The notes beneath the pieces are model-generated. The model saw only the letters and a list, made by a program, of their open reading frames with translations. It was not told the DNA's origin and made no database searches. A program made the position numbers and the translations under genes. Shown in pieces: positions 25,189 through 26,482 of a stretch of DNA of 26,482 bases. Source of the DNA: a virus; IMG/VR virus record IMGVR_UViG_3300030105_001443, positions 21,085 to 47,566 of that record; one strand, given 5' to 3'. The first letter of the stretch is position 1, and each line of letters begins with the position of its first letter.

Positions 25189-25602
25189 ATGGCTTACAAC
25201 AGAAACCAAAAACATCGTAATCAATCTGATACGAATTCTAAGAACTTCGATTCTAAGAAACCACATTTCAAAAAAAGAAAAAAATTAACCCGAGAAGATT
25301 TTCAAATACCTGGGTGTCCAACTGCAGTTAGAGTACCAGAAGGAGATATAGGTCAAGCATTGAAGCGTTTTAAAAAAATGATGAAGATGACAGGAATCAT
25401 TGATGAATATAAAGATAGGAGGAGATATGAAAAACCTTCTAAGCAACGATATATAGAGAGGGTGAGAGCTGAGGGAATGCAGAAGAAAAACACTAAACGT
25501 GAGATATCTATGGATAACAATTATGTCTGGGAGATGAGAGATATGAATGCAATTTCACGCTCTACTCCAGTTAAACGCACACGTGTATCGAATAATAAGT
25601 AA
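25189..25602 (+). CDS. rpsU: Phage-encoded ribosomal protein bS21 with N- and C-terminal extensions
   Basis: 137 residues, roughly twice the length of a bacterial bS21 (about 70). Residues 46-87 carry the family signature: VRVPEG, then ALKRFKKMMKMTGIIDEYKDR with RRRYEKPSKQR, the same order as E. coli S21 (ALRRFKR, AGVLAE, YEKPTTER). A basic N-terminal extension (1-45, with a Lys/Arg run at 28-32) and a 50-residue C-terminal extension flank it. bS21 sits on the 30S platform next to the anti-Shine-Dalgarno, so a viral copy could replace the host protein and alter mRNA choice. Phage bS21 genes are known, including in marine T4-like phages. This one has its own promoter-like element, no Shine-Dalgarno, and a terminator behind it. 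Confidence 0.88.
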   Translation: MAYNRNQKHRNQSDTNSKNFDSKKPHFKKRKKLTREDFQIPGCPTAVRVPEGDIGQALKRFKKMMKMTGIIDEYKDRRRYEKPSKQRYIERVRAEGMQKKNTKREISMDNNYVWEMRDMNAISRSTPVKRTRVSNNK

Positions 25603-25630
25603 AATTATTAAAATATATACATTAATTAAG

Positions 25631-25657
25631 AGAAACCCGAGTGGTTTCTTTTTTTTT
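25631..25657 (+). terminator. Rho-independent terminator after bS21
   Basis: A 7-bp stem (AGAAACC at 25631-25637 with GGTTTCT at 25643-25649) has a 5-nt loop and runs into a continuous T tract to 25657. It isolates bS21 from the scaffold gene. Confidence 0.85.
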
Positions 25658-25659
25658 GT

Positions 25660-25679
25660 CATATTTATTTCTAGATAAG
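25660..25679 (+). promoter_or_regulatory. Promoter-like element before the scaffold gene
   Basis: CATATTTATTTCTAGATAAG immediately follows the terminator T tract and resembles the elements at 21223 and 25147. It would give a leader of over 100 nt for gp22. Confidence 0.35.
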
Positions 25680-25682
25680 AAT

Positions 25683-25719
25683 ACACCACGCTTTTATTTA
25701 AGCATTCTTTATGTGGTGT
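25683..25719 (+). promoter_or_regulatory. Hairpin in the leader of the scaffold gene
   Basis: ACACCAC (25683-25689) pairs with GTGGTGT (25713-25719) across 23 nt, and inside it GCTT/AAGC (25690-25693 and 25700-25703) forms a small second stem. No T tract follows, so it is not a terminator. It lies 73 nt before the gp22 start and could stabilise the mRNA or bind a regulator. Confidence 0.45.
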
Positions 25720-25779
25720 GAAAATATAAAATTAATTATTATTAAGAATCCCAATATTCTTATTTCCACAAACAAATTT

Positions 25780-25784
25780 AGGAG
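25780..25784 (+). promoter_or_regulatory. Strong Shine-Dalgarno (AGGAG) of the scaffold gene
   Basis: AGGAG stands 8 nt before the ATG at 25793. It fixes the start of gp22 and contrasts with the absence of such a sequence before bS21 and terminase. Confidence 0.75.
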
Positions 25785-25792
25785 AATAGACA

Positions 25793-26482
25793 ATGAACGA
25801 TCTATTAAAAGAAGCAATCGCTGATGCTAAAGCAGTACGTAAGACAGCTCTTGCAAATGCTAAACTTGCCCTTGAGGAAGCTTTTACACCAAGACTTCAA
25901 TCTATGATTTCTGCAAAAATCCGCGAGGAAGCAGAATATGATGAATTAGAAGAAGACGAAATGGAAGATCATAACGAAATGCGAGAAGATGAGCATGAAG
26001 ATATGACTGAAATGGACCACGAAGAAATGGAAGAAGCTGACGAAGAGCATGTAGAAGGTATGCGAGAAGATGAAGACGAAATGCGTGAGGATGAAGAAAT
26101 GGAAGATCATAATGAAATGCGAGAAGATGAGCATGAAGATATGGACGAAGAAATGGACACAGACGAAATGGCACACGAAGAGCCAGTAGCAGAAGAAGAT
26201 GATTTAGAACTTGAAGCAATTATCAAAGAGCTTGAAGACGAAATCGAAGAAGATGGGCATGATGAACTAGAAGAAGCTGATGAAGATGAGCTTGAAGAAA
26301 GTAACGATGCAACATCTGGTATCGGAGGATCCGATAACAAACAACCTGCACCAGCAGCTAACGCAGACAGCACAGATGATCCAGAAGGAACAGGTGCTAA
26401 AGTAGTAGCAGAGTCAGAAGACGGTATGGAAGGTGAATCTGAAACTTTAGATACTTTAAAAGAAGAAGATGAAGACGAAATC
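25793..26482 (+). CDS. gp22: Prohead core scaffold protein (gp22-like), 3' partial
   Basis: 230 codons are visible and the frame runs off the right edge. The N-terminus (MNDLLKEAIADAKAVRKTA, then LEEAFTPRLQSM) matches what I recall of gp22 scaffolds in marine T4-like phages. The rest is extremely acidic, Glu/Asp/Met/His-rich, with the 16-residue unit EMEDHNEMREDEHEDM appearing twice. Gp22 forms the core around which the major capsid protein assembles and is then destroyed by the gp21 protease. An LLKE/A site at residue 7 fits that protease. Position after the protease gene fits the T4 order 21-22-23, so the major capsid gene probably follows beyond the window. A strong ribosome-binding site and a long structured leader suggest high, controlled expression. 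Confidence 0.85.
   Translation, partial: MNDLLKEAIADAKAVRKTALANAKLALEEAFTPRLQSMISAKIREEAEYDELEEDEMEDHNEMREDEHEDMTEMDHEEMEEADEEHVEGMREDEDEMREDEEMEDHNEMREDEHEDMDEEMDTDEMAHEEPVAEEDDLELEAIIKELEDEIEEDGHDELEEADEDELEESNDATSGIGGSDNKQPAPAANADSTDDPEGTGAKVVAESEDGMEGESETLDTLKEEDEDEI
25958..26005 (+). repeat. 48-bp acidic repeat in gp22, copy 1
   Basis: Encodes EMEDHNEMREDEHEDM. It is identical to 26096-26143 except for one synonymous change (AAC to AAT). Diverged fragments of the same motif fill the gap between them. Confidence 0.85.
26096..26143 (+). repeat. 48-bp acidic repeat in gp22, copy 2
   Basis: 47 of 48 bases match 25958-26005, and the copies are offset by 138 bp (46 codons). Near identity at third positions implies a recent duplication or gene conversion. 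Confidence 0.85.

Noticed and set aside
25683-25719. Second terminator after bS21
   Set aside because: The stem is real but has a 23-nt loop and no T tract after it. The true terminator is at 25631-25657.
25902-26373. Minus-strand frames opposite the gp22 acidic region (His/Leu/Phe-rich and Ser-rich)
   Set aside because: Their composition is the direct complement of Glu/Asp/Met codons in gp22. Several overlap each other in different frames, and none has a start signal.
1-26482. tRNA genes, homing endonucleases, introns or integrase
   Set aside because: I saw no cloverleaf in the few short gaps, no interruption of terminase, portal or protease, and no recombinase motifs.

Overview
This window looks like the structural and packaging region of a tailed phage (or a virus assembled from a metagenome) of the broad T4-like type. 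A large terminase, a T4 gp20-type portal, a T4 gp21-type prohead protease and a gp22-type acidic scaffold appear in order. All genes lie on the + strand, are tightly packed and often overlap, and the DNA is AT-rich. The small conserved genes and the giant fibre protein full of Ala-Ser-Gly-Asn repeats resemble, from memory, marine T4-like phages such as those of cyanobacteria, Pelagibacter or Bacteroidetes. The host cannot be fixed. One protein (17310-17705) has a signal peptide ending in Ser-Tyr-Ser-Gln, a style common in Flavobacteriia, which is a weak hint of a Bacteroidetes host. No integrase, tRNA, CRISPR or insertion sequence was seen, and no gene-free stretch exceeds 300 bases.

Layout. 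(1) 2-12715: one giant repetitive fibre/adhesin-like protein, open at the left edge, at least 4237 residues. (2) 12724-15156: an 810-residue fusion of an NMNAT/cytidylyltransferase-like domain, an unknown middle domain and an ATP-dependent-ligase-like nucleotidyltransferase domain. (3) 15192-17235: small conserved genes (a zinc-ribbon protein, a membrane coiled-coil protein, a probable decoration or other virion protein), closed by a clear terminator. (4) 17310-17705: an exported coiled-coil membrane protein. (5) 17759-21206: terminase then portal. (6) 21266-25113: conserved head-region proteins with the prohead protease among them. (7) 25189-25602: a phage bS21 ribosomal protein with its own promoter-like sequence and terminator. 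(8) 25793 to the right edge: the scaffold gp22.

How it fits together. Portal, protease and scaffold would build the prohead and terminase would fill it. Several proteins here begin with a short leader ending in (Leu/Ile)-x-Glu, the T4 gp21 cleavage consensus, and the large fusion enzyme carries the same consensus in its inter-domain linkers. My main hypothesis is that these are capsid-targeted proteins processed by the neighbouring protease, so that the nucleotidyltransferase/ligase enzyme may be packaged and injected. A second theme is translation: the phage carries bS21, and its genes divide into those with strong Shine-Dalgarno sequences and those with none.

All family assignments come from reading motifs by eye. 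No database search was run.
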